Below, piece by piece: positions 24,181-31,466 of a stretch of 64,000 bases of DNA. The notes under the pieces were generated by a model that was given only the letters and a program-made list of their open reading frames with translations, had not been told where the DNA came from and did no database searches. Position 1 is the first letter of the stretch; the number at the start of each line of letters is the position of its first letter. The DNA comes from Sedimentisphaerales bacterium. GTDB taxonomy: Bacteria > Planctomycetota > Phycisphaerae > Sedimentisphaerales > Anaerobacaceae. The stretch is from contig JAFGPS010000004.1 of NCBI GenBank assembly GCA_016936075.1, forward strand, positions 18,227-82,226, written 5' to 3'. A program made the translations under genes and the position numbers.

Positions 24181-24802
24181 ATTTCCTATCTTTCATCTTA
24201 TCGCATACTGTTAAGCATAACTTTGAAAAGTAATTATTAAATATGTTTTAAGACAACAGGAAAACAAAATTTGTGATTAGTATGAAATATGACTTGTTCT
24301 CCTTAATCCATTCTCCTTAAATAAACGTTAATAATACAAGTTATAAAAAAATACACCTTATGGCAATAATGGCTAATTTAATCCTTTAAAACAACCAAAG
24401 TAAAGCCAAAAGCCACCTGTATTAAATTTATTATCATCCGAGATGCATCAAACCTATATTAGCCGTAAAAGTATATTATATTATGTTAATGCAGATGTTC
24501 CATAGAGTGCTATATAGGTTATTATTGTGCCAAATTGGATACTGTATTACTTTTTCTGGGTATGTTTATATTTAATTTATTCATTTTTGCAAATTATAGG
24601 AACTACGTTTTTTTTAGAAAAAAGCCCCTGTGTGCGGAGGAGGAGAGGAAATGTGAGATAGCACAGGAGCTTGATTTCAAAGTTGTAAATTCAAAGTTCG
24701 CTTATTATAAATACTGGGCAGGTCGAAATATGTTCAGATAAAATTAATTTACCGACGGATCTTGATGTCAGCCGCAGCTTTTTGGGTAAGCTCGTTTATA
24801 CT
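24181..24802. other. AT-rich region with one doubtful small ORF
   Basis: A TTG-started 68-codon frame at 24535-24741 begins with a hydrophobic stretch (VLLFLGMFIFNLFIFANY). It overlaps a hairpin-bearing repeat (AAAAAAGCCCCTGTG ... CACAGGAGC, about 24610-24671) and has no clear ribosome binding site. I regard it as probably non-coding. Nothing else is recognised. Confidence 0.4.
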
Positions 24803-25750
24803 CTATAATCCTCGAAGATACTCCGGACGCAGCATCGAAGAATCACCTTCGTCCAGCACACGTTGTATCTCTCTTAACATTCGCTCTTTGTCCGCGGGTA
24901 ATGTTCCTCGTACGGAAAGATAGTTGGATGCGTGCATTGAGCTGAAGAAACAATTGGTGAAATCAGAGTTTTCAATGATCCCTTTCAGCTCTGCCAGAAA
25001 CTCAAATGGAATGAGTTCTTTGAATTCACCTCGTTGTGCCTGCTCATATAGAGGTGTTCCAGGGATCAGCGTTACTGTAAGTGCGCCAACATATTCGGGA
25101 TCGATTTCGGAGAGAATTCTCGCTGTCTCAAGGACATGTCTCTGGCTTCCGTCAACTCCGCCAAGACCAAGTAAGACGGTTAATGAAAGTATTATACCAG
25201 CTTCCTTAACCTTCCTTCCTGCCTCTACCATTTGATTATGACTTGCTCCCTTGCAAATCATATCAAGCACCTTGTCGTCACCACTTTCAATGCCAGTATA
25301 AAATATGCTCAACTTGAGTCGCTTCAATTCCTTAAGCTCTTCCAGGCTTCTTCGTAGAATATCCTGCGGCGTAGCATAGATACCAATTCTCTCAATATCC
25401 GGGAATTTCTTGTTCAAGTGTTCTAAAATTTCTATTAGTTTTGGATAGGGATAAACAAGTGCATCACCATCCTGCAGAAAGATTCGCCTTCGGTCCCAAT
25501 GCTGAGCAATAATGTAAACCATCTCATCAACGTTAGGTAATACAATACCCTGTTCAAGAAAGAGAGCTAAAGCATCAATCTCAGCTTTAACCTCTTCGTG
25601 CTCTCTAATCCTAAGTCGATTTCCATAGAAGCTGCAAAAGGTACATGTATTATTTGAGCAACCACCCGTTAGCGGCAGGAAATAGCTGTTCTGCTCACTC
25701 GGTGGACGCAAAATATCAGGTCGTCGAAACTTTTTCATATCTTCTTTCAT
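24803..25750 (-). CDS. Radical SAM protein
   Basis: 315-residue radical SAM enzyme. The [4Fe-4S] cluster motif is GGCSNNTCTFCSFYG, the CX4CX2C spacing of the COG1032-like group whose members start PLTGGCSxNxCTFC. The SAM-binding GIESGDDKVLD and LLGLGGVDGSQ segments follow, as does TLIPGTPLYEQAQRGEF. No B12 or TRAM domain is present. The substrate cannot be inferred. It is encoded next to tRNA-Ser within the tRNA-bounded segment. Start choice between M1 and M5 is open. Confidence 0.9.
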   Translation of the reverse strand: MKEDMKKFRRPDILRPPSEQNSYFLPLTGGCSNNTCTFCSFYGNRLRIREHEEVKAEIDALALFLEQGIVLPNVDEMVYIIAQHWDRRRIFLQDGDALVYPYPKLIEILEHLNKKFPDIERIGIYATPQDILRRSLEELKELKRLKLSIFYTGIESGDDKVLDMICKGASHNQMVEAGRKVKEAGIILSLTVLLGLGGVDGSQRHVLETARILSEIDPEYVGALTVTLIPGTPLYEQAQRGEFKELIPFEFLAELKGIIENSDFTNCFFSSMHASNYLSVRGTLPADKERMLREIQRVLDEGDSSMLRPEYLRGL

Positions 25751-25857
25751 CTTTAAAAACGAATCTTAAGAATTATCTCATACAACAGGTTAGAATTCAA
25801 TAATTTACGTTTAAAATAAGAAGTAAAGGGATGAAATGTCATCTTCATGACATTAAA

Positions 25858-25942
25858 CGGAGCAGGAGGGATTCGAACCCCCGTTACCTTGCGGTAAAAC
25901 GGTTTTCAAAACCGTCGCGATCAGCCGCTCTGCCACTGCTCC
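25858..25942 (-). tRNA. tRNA-Ser (UGA)
   Basis: Minus-strand class II tRNA starting GGAGCAGTGGCAGAGCGGC. The anticodon loop is TTTGAAA with 5-bp stem ACGGT/ACCGT. The long variable arm contains TACCGCAAGGTA, and the T-arm is GGGGGTTCGAATCCCTC. The acceptor is GGAGCAG/CTGCTCC with discriminator G. CCA is not encoded. A degenerate copy of its 3' half lies 4.2 kb away at 21595-21644. Confidence 0.95.
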
Positions 25943-26071
25943 GGGTCTTAATTTAATCGGTGTAATTTACATTAAACATCACAATTTTGCAATAGTCCTT
26001 TTAAAATACTCCATTATTTTATGTAAAATCACGATTTTTAATAGATTTTTTGAAAAATATACATTTTTTAC

Positions 26072-26100
26072 TTGATATTACATAGTATGTATAACATAAT
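26072..26100 (+). promoter_or_regulatory. Promoter and candidate PadR operator
   Basis: TTGATA (26072-26077) and CATAAT (26095-26100) are 17 bp apart. Between them lies the perfect inverted repeat TACATA-G-TATGTA (26079-26091). An ATGT/ACAT-type dyad is the usual PadR operator, so autoregulation of the gene downstream is likely. Confidence 0.65.
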
Positions 26101-26150
26101 AAGCAAAGCATGATAACAAAATGAATAAGACATATTTCAGGAGAATTATT

Positions 26151-26492
26151 ATGAAATTCGAAAGTCAATTATTAAAAGGAATCGCGCCTGTGGTTGTATT
26201 GGAAATTCTCTCTCGCGGCCAGATGTACGGCTATGAATTGAGCCAGGCTATTGAGCAACGCAGCAATAAAGTCCTGACACTTGGCAAAGGAACGCTCTAT
26301 CCATTACTTTATAATCTTGAAGCAAAAAAGTTGATTACAGGAAAGTGGGAAGATAATAAGGCCGCAAGAAAAAGAAGATATTACTCCATAACCGATACAG
26401 GCATGAATGAATTAGCAAAACAAAAAGAACAGTTAAAAGAATTAACATCTGGATTGAATCTTCTTTTCGGCGGAGCATTTTCACCCGCTTAA
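26151..26492 (+). CDS. PadR-family transcriptional regulator
   Basis: 113 residues from the ATG at 26151, chosen because AGGAG lies eight bases upstream; the track ORF starts 30 bases earlier. The winged-helix PadR domain is clear: ILSRGQMYGYELSQAIEQRS, then GTLYPLLYNLEAKKLITGKW and RKRRYYSITDTGM. It is followed 78 bp downstream by a large membrane-anchored protein with an N-terminal helical domain. A PadR gene coupled to such a 'permease-prefix-like' protein is common in planctomycetes. A dyad operator overlaps its promoter. Confidence 0.92.
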   Translation: MKFESQLLKGIAPVVVLEILSRGQMYGYELSQAIEQRSNKVLTLGKGTLYPLLYNLEAKKLITGKWEDNKAARKRRYYSITDTGMNELAKQKEQLKELTSGLNLLFGGAFSPA

Positions 26493-26499
26493 AAAAATA

Positions 26500-26536
26500 T
26501 GTCATTCTGAGGCGGAGCCGAAGAATCTGGCTTGCG
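26500..26536. repeat. Dispersed TGTCATTCTGAGGCGGAGCCGAAGAATCT repeat
   Basis: The padR-downstream gap holds TGTCATTCTGAGGCGGAGCCGAAGAATCTGGCTT. This TCATTCTGAGxGGAGCxGAAGAATCT word is a well-known dispersed extragenic sequence in several bacterial phyla. Only one copy is seen in this window. Confidence 0.6.
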
Positions 26537-26570
26537 AAAATAATTTATAATTCGTTGAAGAGAGGTTATT

Positions 26571-28205
26571 ATGGCAAAGGGAAATGATAAAAACGCAAAT
26601 CAACTACCTGATAGCGCGATGCAATTTATAAAACATGTTATCAAAAAAGTACGCTATCGCAAAATGGTCAGAGCAGATGTGCAAGCTGAATTGCTCACTC
26701 ATTTTGAAGACGAATTACAAGATTGTAATACAGAACAAGAGCGGCTTGAAAAAGCAAATCATTTAATTGAAGAGTTCGGTGACATAAAACTTTTAGCAAC
26801 TCTGATACGACGCGCAAAAAAACGCTGTCGCCCTCTATGGAAAAAAGTATTGATAAGAGCAACCCAGGGCGTTGGGATTATTTTTCTATATATATTTATC
26901 TGTACCTTGCCTCTTATGATTGGTAAGCCTACAATTAAAGTTGATTATTTACAATATTTAAATGAAAATGAAAAAGCTGGTAGAGAAGATTCCGAGAACG
27001 CAAGAGTTTATTATGAAAAGGCGGCTGAATTACTCGTTCCAATGCCAGATTGGCTCATACCAAACAATTTTGATTGGCCTTCTGATTTTAACGAAGTTGA
27101 ATTGAAGAAATTATCTGATTGGCTTGAAAAGAATAAAGAACCTCTTGAGATTCTAAGAGAAGCCGCTAATAAGTACAGTTTTTGGAGTCACTATCAAAAA
27201 AGTACAGATAAGGGGATTTTAGCGGAAACAATTCAGCCGAGTATTACTGAACCTCTGCCTGATTACAGGCATCTTGCATTTGCTATGAGTGATAATATCA
27301 GATATGAAGCCTGGCAAGGAGACGTTAATCAGGCTATGGAAGATTGCTTTACCATTATGAAGATGGGATATAACATCGGAGGTCAGGGCTTTCTTGTCGA
27401 GCAGTTAGTTGGTATTGCTCTGGAAGCAGTCGGATTTGGTGAGTGCTTCAGATTGCTTGATAAAGTTGATATACCGGCGGAAGTTTTACAAAGTACTCAG
27501 GAAAAGCTCAATAAACTTTATGCAGAGCGAAAGCCTGTTTGTTCACTCGAATCAGAAAAAATTTATTGGGACGATCTTATTCAAAACTCTTTTACCGATG
27601 ATGGTAATGGTGACGGCAGGCCTGTTAACTGGCGTGGTTTTGCTTATACTGTCGAATCGGATTGGACTGTATTAAAATTGCTGACCTTTGATTATCCGAG
27701 CAGAAAAGAAATCACGGAAGCAGTAGAGCGGCATTTCGATATGTCTGCCGAATTAATGGCTGAATCTCCATTGAAACTGCATGAAGAAGGAATTGATCCT
27801 AATAACTGGATAACTGATTTTAATGAAGCTCCTATAATGCTCGAAATAAACGATTCGGCATATTGCAGGGTGCATTCAATAGGTTGGAGACTGAAAACTG
27901 ACCGGCATGCATTATTAACCGTTCTGGCTTTATTCAGGTATTTCACAGTAGAAGGAAACTTCCCTAAAGAGTTAAACGAGCTTGTTCAAGGTGGTTATAT
28001 TAAAGAATTGCCTTTGGATTCGTACAGTAATAAGCCTCTGGTATATATTCCGGATAACGAAGGAGATTTCATGCTTTATAGCGTAGGCTCGAATTTCACT
28101 GATGACGGCGGGACGATAGGAACAAATTCGCAAGGCAAAAGACGAGTAAAGTATGAAGATAACGGCGATTGGATTTACTGGCCGCTGATTGAACTGGAAA
28201 AATAA
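26571..28205 (+). CDS. Large membrane-anchored protein downstream of padR
   Basis: 544 residues. The N-terminal cytoplasmic helices (FIKHVIKKVRYRKMVRADVQAEL...HLIEEFGD) resemble the short helical prefix found on PadR-linked membrane proteins. One membrane helix (GVGIIFLYIFICTLPLMIG) leads to a large outer domain with repeated helical pairs. The C-terminus (DSYSNKPLVYIPDNEGDFMLYSVGSN, then DDGG) has the strand pattern seen at the end of type II secretion GspG-like domains and many planctomycete proteins. No enzyme motif is visible. It is likely cotranscribed with and controlled by PadR. Confidence 0.75.
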   Translation: MAKGNDKNANQLPDSAMQFIKHVIKKVRYRKMVRADVQAELLTHFEDELQDCNTEQERLEKANHLIEEFGDIKLLATLIRRAKKRCRPLWKKVLIRATQGVGIIFLYIFICTLPLMIGKPTIKVDYLQYLNENEKAGREDSENARVYYEKAAELLVPMPDWLIPNNFDWPSDFNEVELKKLSDWLEKNKEPLEILREAANKYSFWSHYQKSTDKGILAETIQPSITEPLPDYRHLAFAMSDNIRYEAWQGDVNQAMEDCFTIMKMGYNIGGQGFLVEQLVGIALEAVGFGECFRLLDKVDIPAEVLQSTQEKLNKLYAERKPVCSLESEKIYWDDLIQNSFTDDGNGDGRPVNWRGFAYTVESDWTVLKLLTFDYPSRKEITEAVERHFDMSAELMAESPLKLHEEGIDPNNWITDFNEAPIMLEINDSAYCRVHSIGWRLKTDRHALLTVLALFRYFTVEGNFPKELNELVQGGYIKELPLDSYSNKPLVYIPDNEGDFMLYSVGSNFTDDGGTIGTNSQGKRRVKYEDNGDWIYWPLIELEK

Positions 28206-28208
28206 AGA

Positions 28209-28232
28209 ATCGGGGAGACAAGATTTGAACTT
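28209..28232 (-). repeat. Exact inverted copy of the tRNA-Pro 3' end
   Basis: ATCGGGGAGACAAGATTTGAACTT is the exact reverse complement of 28457-28480, the T-arm and 3' acceptor strand of tRNA-Pro. The match ends at both sides after 24 bases. It begins four bases after the upstream gene's stop. Confidence 0.85.
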
Positions 28233-28240
28233 TAGATTGG

Positions 28241-28324
28241 GTGGCAGCCTCATACTGTTTTTTTCAGGATGGGGATGGTAATTATAAAACTCATTCATCC
28301 CCAATCTCCGATTGAGGCTGCCAC
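28241..28324. repeat. Inverted repeat GTGGCAGCCTCA ... TGAGGCTGCCAC
   Basis: Perfect 12-bp arms (28241-28252 and 28313-28324) enclose about 60 bases with an additional imperfect pairing (GGGGATGG / CATCCCC). The whole could fold into an 84-nt hairpin. There is no ORF inside. It may be a small mobile or extragenic palindromic element, or act as terminator of the upstream gene. Confidence 0.7.
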
Positions 28325-28404
28325 TCTCGTTACTCCATTTTTTTATTTTTTTACTTAATAGTTTGCAATTTGTGGGATGATTTGGTATATTTAGCCGCTT
28401 GAGC

Positions 28405-28479
28405 CGGGGAGTAGCTCAGCTTGGCTAGAGCGCTGCGTTCGGGACGCAGAGGTCGCAAGTTCAAATCTTGTCTCCCCGA
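28405..28479 (+). tRNA. tRNA-Pro (CGG)
   Basis: Starts CGGGGAGTAGCTCAGCTTGG. The anticodon arm is CTGCG-TTCGGGA-CGCAG, giving CGG. The T-arm is CAAGTTCAAATCTTG and the acceptor CGGGGAG/CTCCCCG with discriminator A. CCA is not encoded. Its 3' end is duplicated in inverted orientation at 28209-28232. Confidence 0.95.
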
Positions 28480-28556
28480 TTTTTCTCTATCAGATTCTTA
28501 ATTCCCAAAAAATGTACATGACACCCTCACTTTTTCGCAAATATATCATTTCCAGG

Positions 28557-29444
28557 TCAGAGCAGACCAGTGCTGAAGTATCTTTCTGCTCTGTCCGGAA
28601 GTACAGTGGCTATAATCCAATCGGGATGTTCAGCGGCTATTTGTCTTGCCGCCCAAATGTTTGCACCTGATGACGTTCCGCACAGAAGAGAGTTACTCAC
28701 TGCTAACTCACGTGTTGTATTAATCGCATCATCATCTGTCACTTCAAGTATTTTATCTATCAAAGATACATCGAGAATGTCAGGTATAAATCCGTCACCA
28801 ATTCCCTGAATCTGATGCAGGCCCGGCTCGTGGCCGAGAAGTGCGGACACATTTTTCGGTTCGACTGCTACTATCGTGACATCGGGATTATTTTTCTTAA
28901 GAAACGAGCCTACACCTTGTATAGTTCCGCCGCTTCCAATACCTGAGACAAAGGCGTCTACTTTATTACCCGTCTGCCTCCAGAGTTCCGGTGCCGTATA
29001 TTCATAATGAGCCAATGCGTTATTAGGATTTTTGAATTGCTGCGGCATAAATCCCTTGTATTGCTCAACCAGTTCCTCTGCTTTTGCAACCGCACCGGCT
29101 ATGCTTTCGTTATCAGGAGTAAGAATCAGATTACCGCCAAGGACCTTGATTATATTTTTTCTTTCTTCGCTCATCCCTTCGGGCATTACAATAAAAACTT
29201 CATATCCTTTAGCGACACCAACGAGAGTTATTCCTATGCCGGTATTGCCCGATGTCGGCTCAACTATTTTCATTCCGGGCTTGAGAATTCCGTTCCGTTC
29301 AGCCGCGTCTATCATCGCAAGGGCTACGCGGTCCTTTATACTGCCGCCGGGATTGAGAAATTCAGCCTTGGCCACAATATTTTCGTTTCTGAGTTTAATT
29401 AAAGGAGTATTTCCTATCAGATCAATAACGTCAAATGCTTTCAT
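28557..29444 (-). CDS. cysK: Cysteine synthase (O-acetylserine sulfhydrylase)
   Basis: 295-residue fold-type II PLP enzyme making cysteine from O-acetylserine and sulfide. The start (DVIDLIGNTPLIKLRN) is typical. The Schiff-base lysine is in NPGGSIKDRVA. TSGNTG binds the substrate carboxylate, and the glycine-rich GIGSGGTIQGVG binds the PLP phosphate. CGTSSGAN near residue 255 completes the active site. It is slightly short but ends normally (TVLPDRAERYFSTGL). It stands alone. Confidence 0.93.
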   Translation of the reverse strand: MKAFDVIDLIGNTPLIKLRNENIVAKAEFLNPGGSIKDRVALAMIDAAERNGILKPGMKIVEPTSGNTGIGITLVGVAKGYEVFIVMPEGMSEERKNIIKVLGGNLILTPDNESIAGAVAKAEELVEQYKGFMPQQFKNPNNALAHYEYTAPELWRQTGNKVDAFVSGIGSGGTIQGVGSFLKKNNPDVTIVAVEPKNVSALLGHEPGLHQIQGIGDGFIPDILDVSLIDKILEVTDDDAINTTRELAVSNSLLCGTSSGANIWAARQIAAEHPDWIIATVLPDRAERYFSTGLL

Positions 29445-29644
29445 AGTTTTCTACTTTCCTGATTGATCATAAAAAATTTCACGGCGAGCCGAAAAAATCA
29501 CCGTGCACTCAGTTCTGATTAGTGTTATGTAAACAGCTAAACAACGCCTAAAAACGCTTACGACCGGCCCGAAAACCCGAAAATAAATCGTAAAACAAAA
29601 CTATATATTTTGCTAATAGGATATGCAAGAGAAAAAATGTATCA

Positions 29645-30451
29645 TTAATCGGTGGCAGTTCCTGATTTCTCGCTATTTTCAAAATTGCTTATGAATCGTT
29701 TTAATAGATTCTCTGCTGCAATTTTATAAGCTTGATGTGTGCCTTTTGCCTTAAGTTCCTTTACGGCCTGTTCATTCATTCCGTTTGGCGTTGCTGCGTG
29801 TTTTGCGAGTTCGTTAAAATCTATTTTGTTTTCCTGCTTCGGCGATGATATTAAAGAATGATACATGTCCACGATATATTTATCTGCAATCGTTTTGTTA
29901 ACACCATTTGATATAGTCCAGTCGCTTAATTCCTGGAGTAAATCATAAAATGATGAGATGAATCCAGTCAAAGTCCATAAAATATGGAGTTGGTTTTCAT
30001 CTTCCACCAAAAGCGGCTGGCCGATATAACTGAATATTTCAGCAATTCTTTTGTTTGAATTCAGTATTGGAATCGGGCAATCATGATTGACAACAGTAGG
30101 TAAGGGGATAGCACGGCATATCAGGCTTGCCGGCTTCACAACTTCAGACAAATTGGAAATTGTCAAAAATGGAATAAAGGATATTACAGTATGAGCTTCT
30201 TTGAATTTTAGATTATTCAGGATTTCTTTTGAGCTTTTTGGCGGAACCGCAATAAAAATAATCTCAGAATTATCTAAAACAGATTGATTACTTTCCAACC
30301 GATTGACATTAGAAAATGTCCTCGCTAAATAATTGGAGTTGTTTTCATTTCTTGGTGACAGATTAATCGTTGTATCTTGTATATCGGAAGTGCATAGTCC
30401 CTTTACAATCGCAGATGCAATCCTGCCTATCCCAATAAAACCTAATTTCAT
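29645..30451 (-). CDS. Pyrroline-5-carboxylate reductase-like protein
   Basis: 268 residues. The N-terminal Rossmann fold (KLGFIGIGRIASAIVKGL) and the substrate-domain features (IFIAVPPKSSKEILNNL; VISFIPFLTISNL; RAIPLPTVVN) place it in the ProC superfamily. The C-terminal helical dimerisation domain is present (KHAATPNGMNEQAVKELKAKG). Canonical ProC has TPGGTT at this point; here it is TPNGMNEQA. It may be a divergent proline-synthesis reductase or a paralogue with another imino-acid substrate. Confidence 0.82.
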   Translation of the reverse strand: MKLGFIGIGRIASAIVKGLCTSDIQDTTINLSPRNENNSNYLARTFSNVNRLESNQSVLDNSEIIFIAVPPKSSKEILNNLKFKEAHTVISFIPFLTISNLSEVVKPASLICRAIPLPTVVNHDCPIPILNSNKRIAEIFSYIGQPLLVEDENQLHILWTLTGFISSFYDLLQELSDWTISNGVNKTIADKYIVDMYHSLISSPKQENKIDFNELAKHAATPNGMNEQAVKELKAKGTHQAYKIAAENLLKRFISNFENSEKSGTATD

Positions 30452-30537
30452 GATTATAGTATCCTATAAAAGTATTAACAACTTCTTGAAAATCCAATTA
30501 ATTGGTAGCTCTCCATAGTTTTTCATTGTTATATTTA

Positions 30538-31242
30538 CTAACTACTTTGGTGTAAATTACCGATAAGTGAGGCCAATTCAAATACCTTAGAATCAAATCT
30601 CAACTTCCAAATATAAATCGTGAGTGTCCCTGGTTCATCTATATGTTTTTCAGTATCTATTTCATTGCTCTGTGTTTCTATAACATAATCCTGTGTGACA
30701 AGCCCACAATTATGCAACTTGAGACACCAGTTACCAACAAACTCTCCGAGGTTTACTGGCCCAGTGCTAATTGGAGATGGCCAATTACTATCGCTTTTTT
30801 CTCGATGAATCTCAATCTCATCATTATTAAAGTTGTTTTTGTTGAAGTAAGTATACATTTTTATAAACTCTGAATCACTAAGCGATTCCGCAGCCATGAA
30901 AATTCGTTCTTCTTCCTCTGTTGCATTTCGATTTTCAGCAATAAGACGCGCCGTTAATAGTGCAATAATCCTCGGTCCCAAAGAAACAGACGCAGAAAGG
31001 CAAACACGTCGGTATGATTCAAACAAGACTTCGCTTTTATGCTCATCTTCGAGCAATTCGGTAAGTACATGCTCAATAGAATCAAACGAACCATATTTTT
31101 TGTCGATCTCTGTGACCTGTGCAGCGAATTGCTTGAAAAACGTTTCAGCTCTTCTTCGTGACCAGCGTTCAATAACAGTTTTACTAAAACGATTAAGTAG
31201 CCAAGTTACTGCTTTGGTGACAAGAGCTGTTGTTGGTTCCAT
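30538..31242 (-). CDS. Hypothetical protein
   Basis: 234 residues from the ATG at 31242, which has AGGAA eight bases upstream; the track ORF uses a TTG 18 bases earlier. The N-terminal two thirds are helical and charged (VIERWSRRRAETFFKQFAAQV; LGPRIIALLTARLIAENR). The C-terminal third is predicted beta-rich (LGEFVGNWCLKLHNCGLV; GTLTIYIWKLRFDS). No signal peptide and no family recognised. Composition is normal for a real gene. Confidence 0.65.
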   Translation of the reverse strand: MEPTTALVTKAVTWLLNRFSKTVIERWSRRRAETFFKQFAAQVTEIDKKYGSFDSIEHVLTELLEDEHKSEVLFESYRRVCLSASVSLGPRIIALLTARLIAENRNATEEEERIFMAAESLSDSEFIKMYTYFNKNNFNNDEIEIHREKSDSNWPSPISTGPVNLGEFVGNWCLKLHNCGLVTQDYVIETQSNEIDTEKHIDEPGTLTIYIWKLRFDSKVFELASLIGNLHQSS

Positions 31243-31466
31243 TAGGAAATTTCCTATCAAAACATATTATTCTATAGTTTCCGTATAACATCATAAAAGA
31301 TATACATGGTGTGTAGTTATGTCAAGTATATAGTCATTTTCTATCTAAATAAATTGTGTTTATTCGTCCGCCGTGTCTGCGACTCGTTGCGACAGGTGTT
31401 CATTTGTGGTTAAAATAGTCGTTTGTTGAAGTGTGGCATGTACTGGAAGCCCATGCTACGTGAAAG

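Noticed and set aside
24535-24741. 68-aa ORF with a hydrophobic start
   Set aside because: TTG start without ribosome binding site, and it overlaps a hairpin repeat in an AT-rich gap. Kept only as a doubtful note.
21595-25942. An intact integrative element with its own integrase
   Set aside because: None of the ORFs in the segment shows a tyrosine or serine recombinase motif; only a decayed element is tenable.
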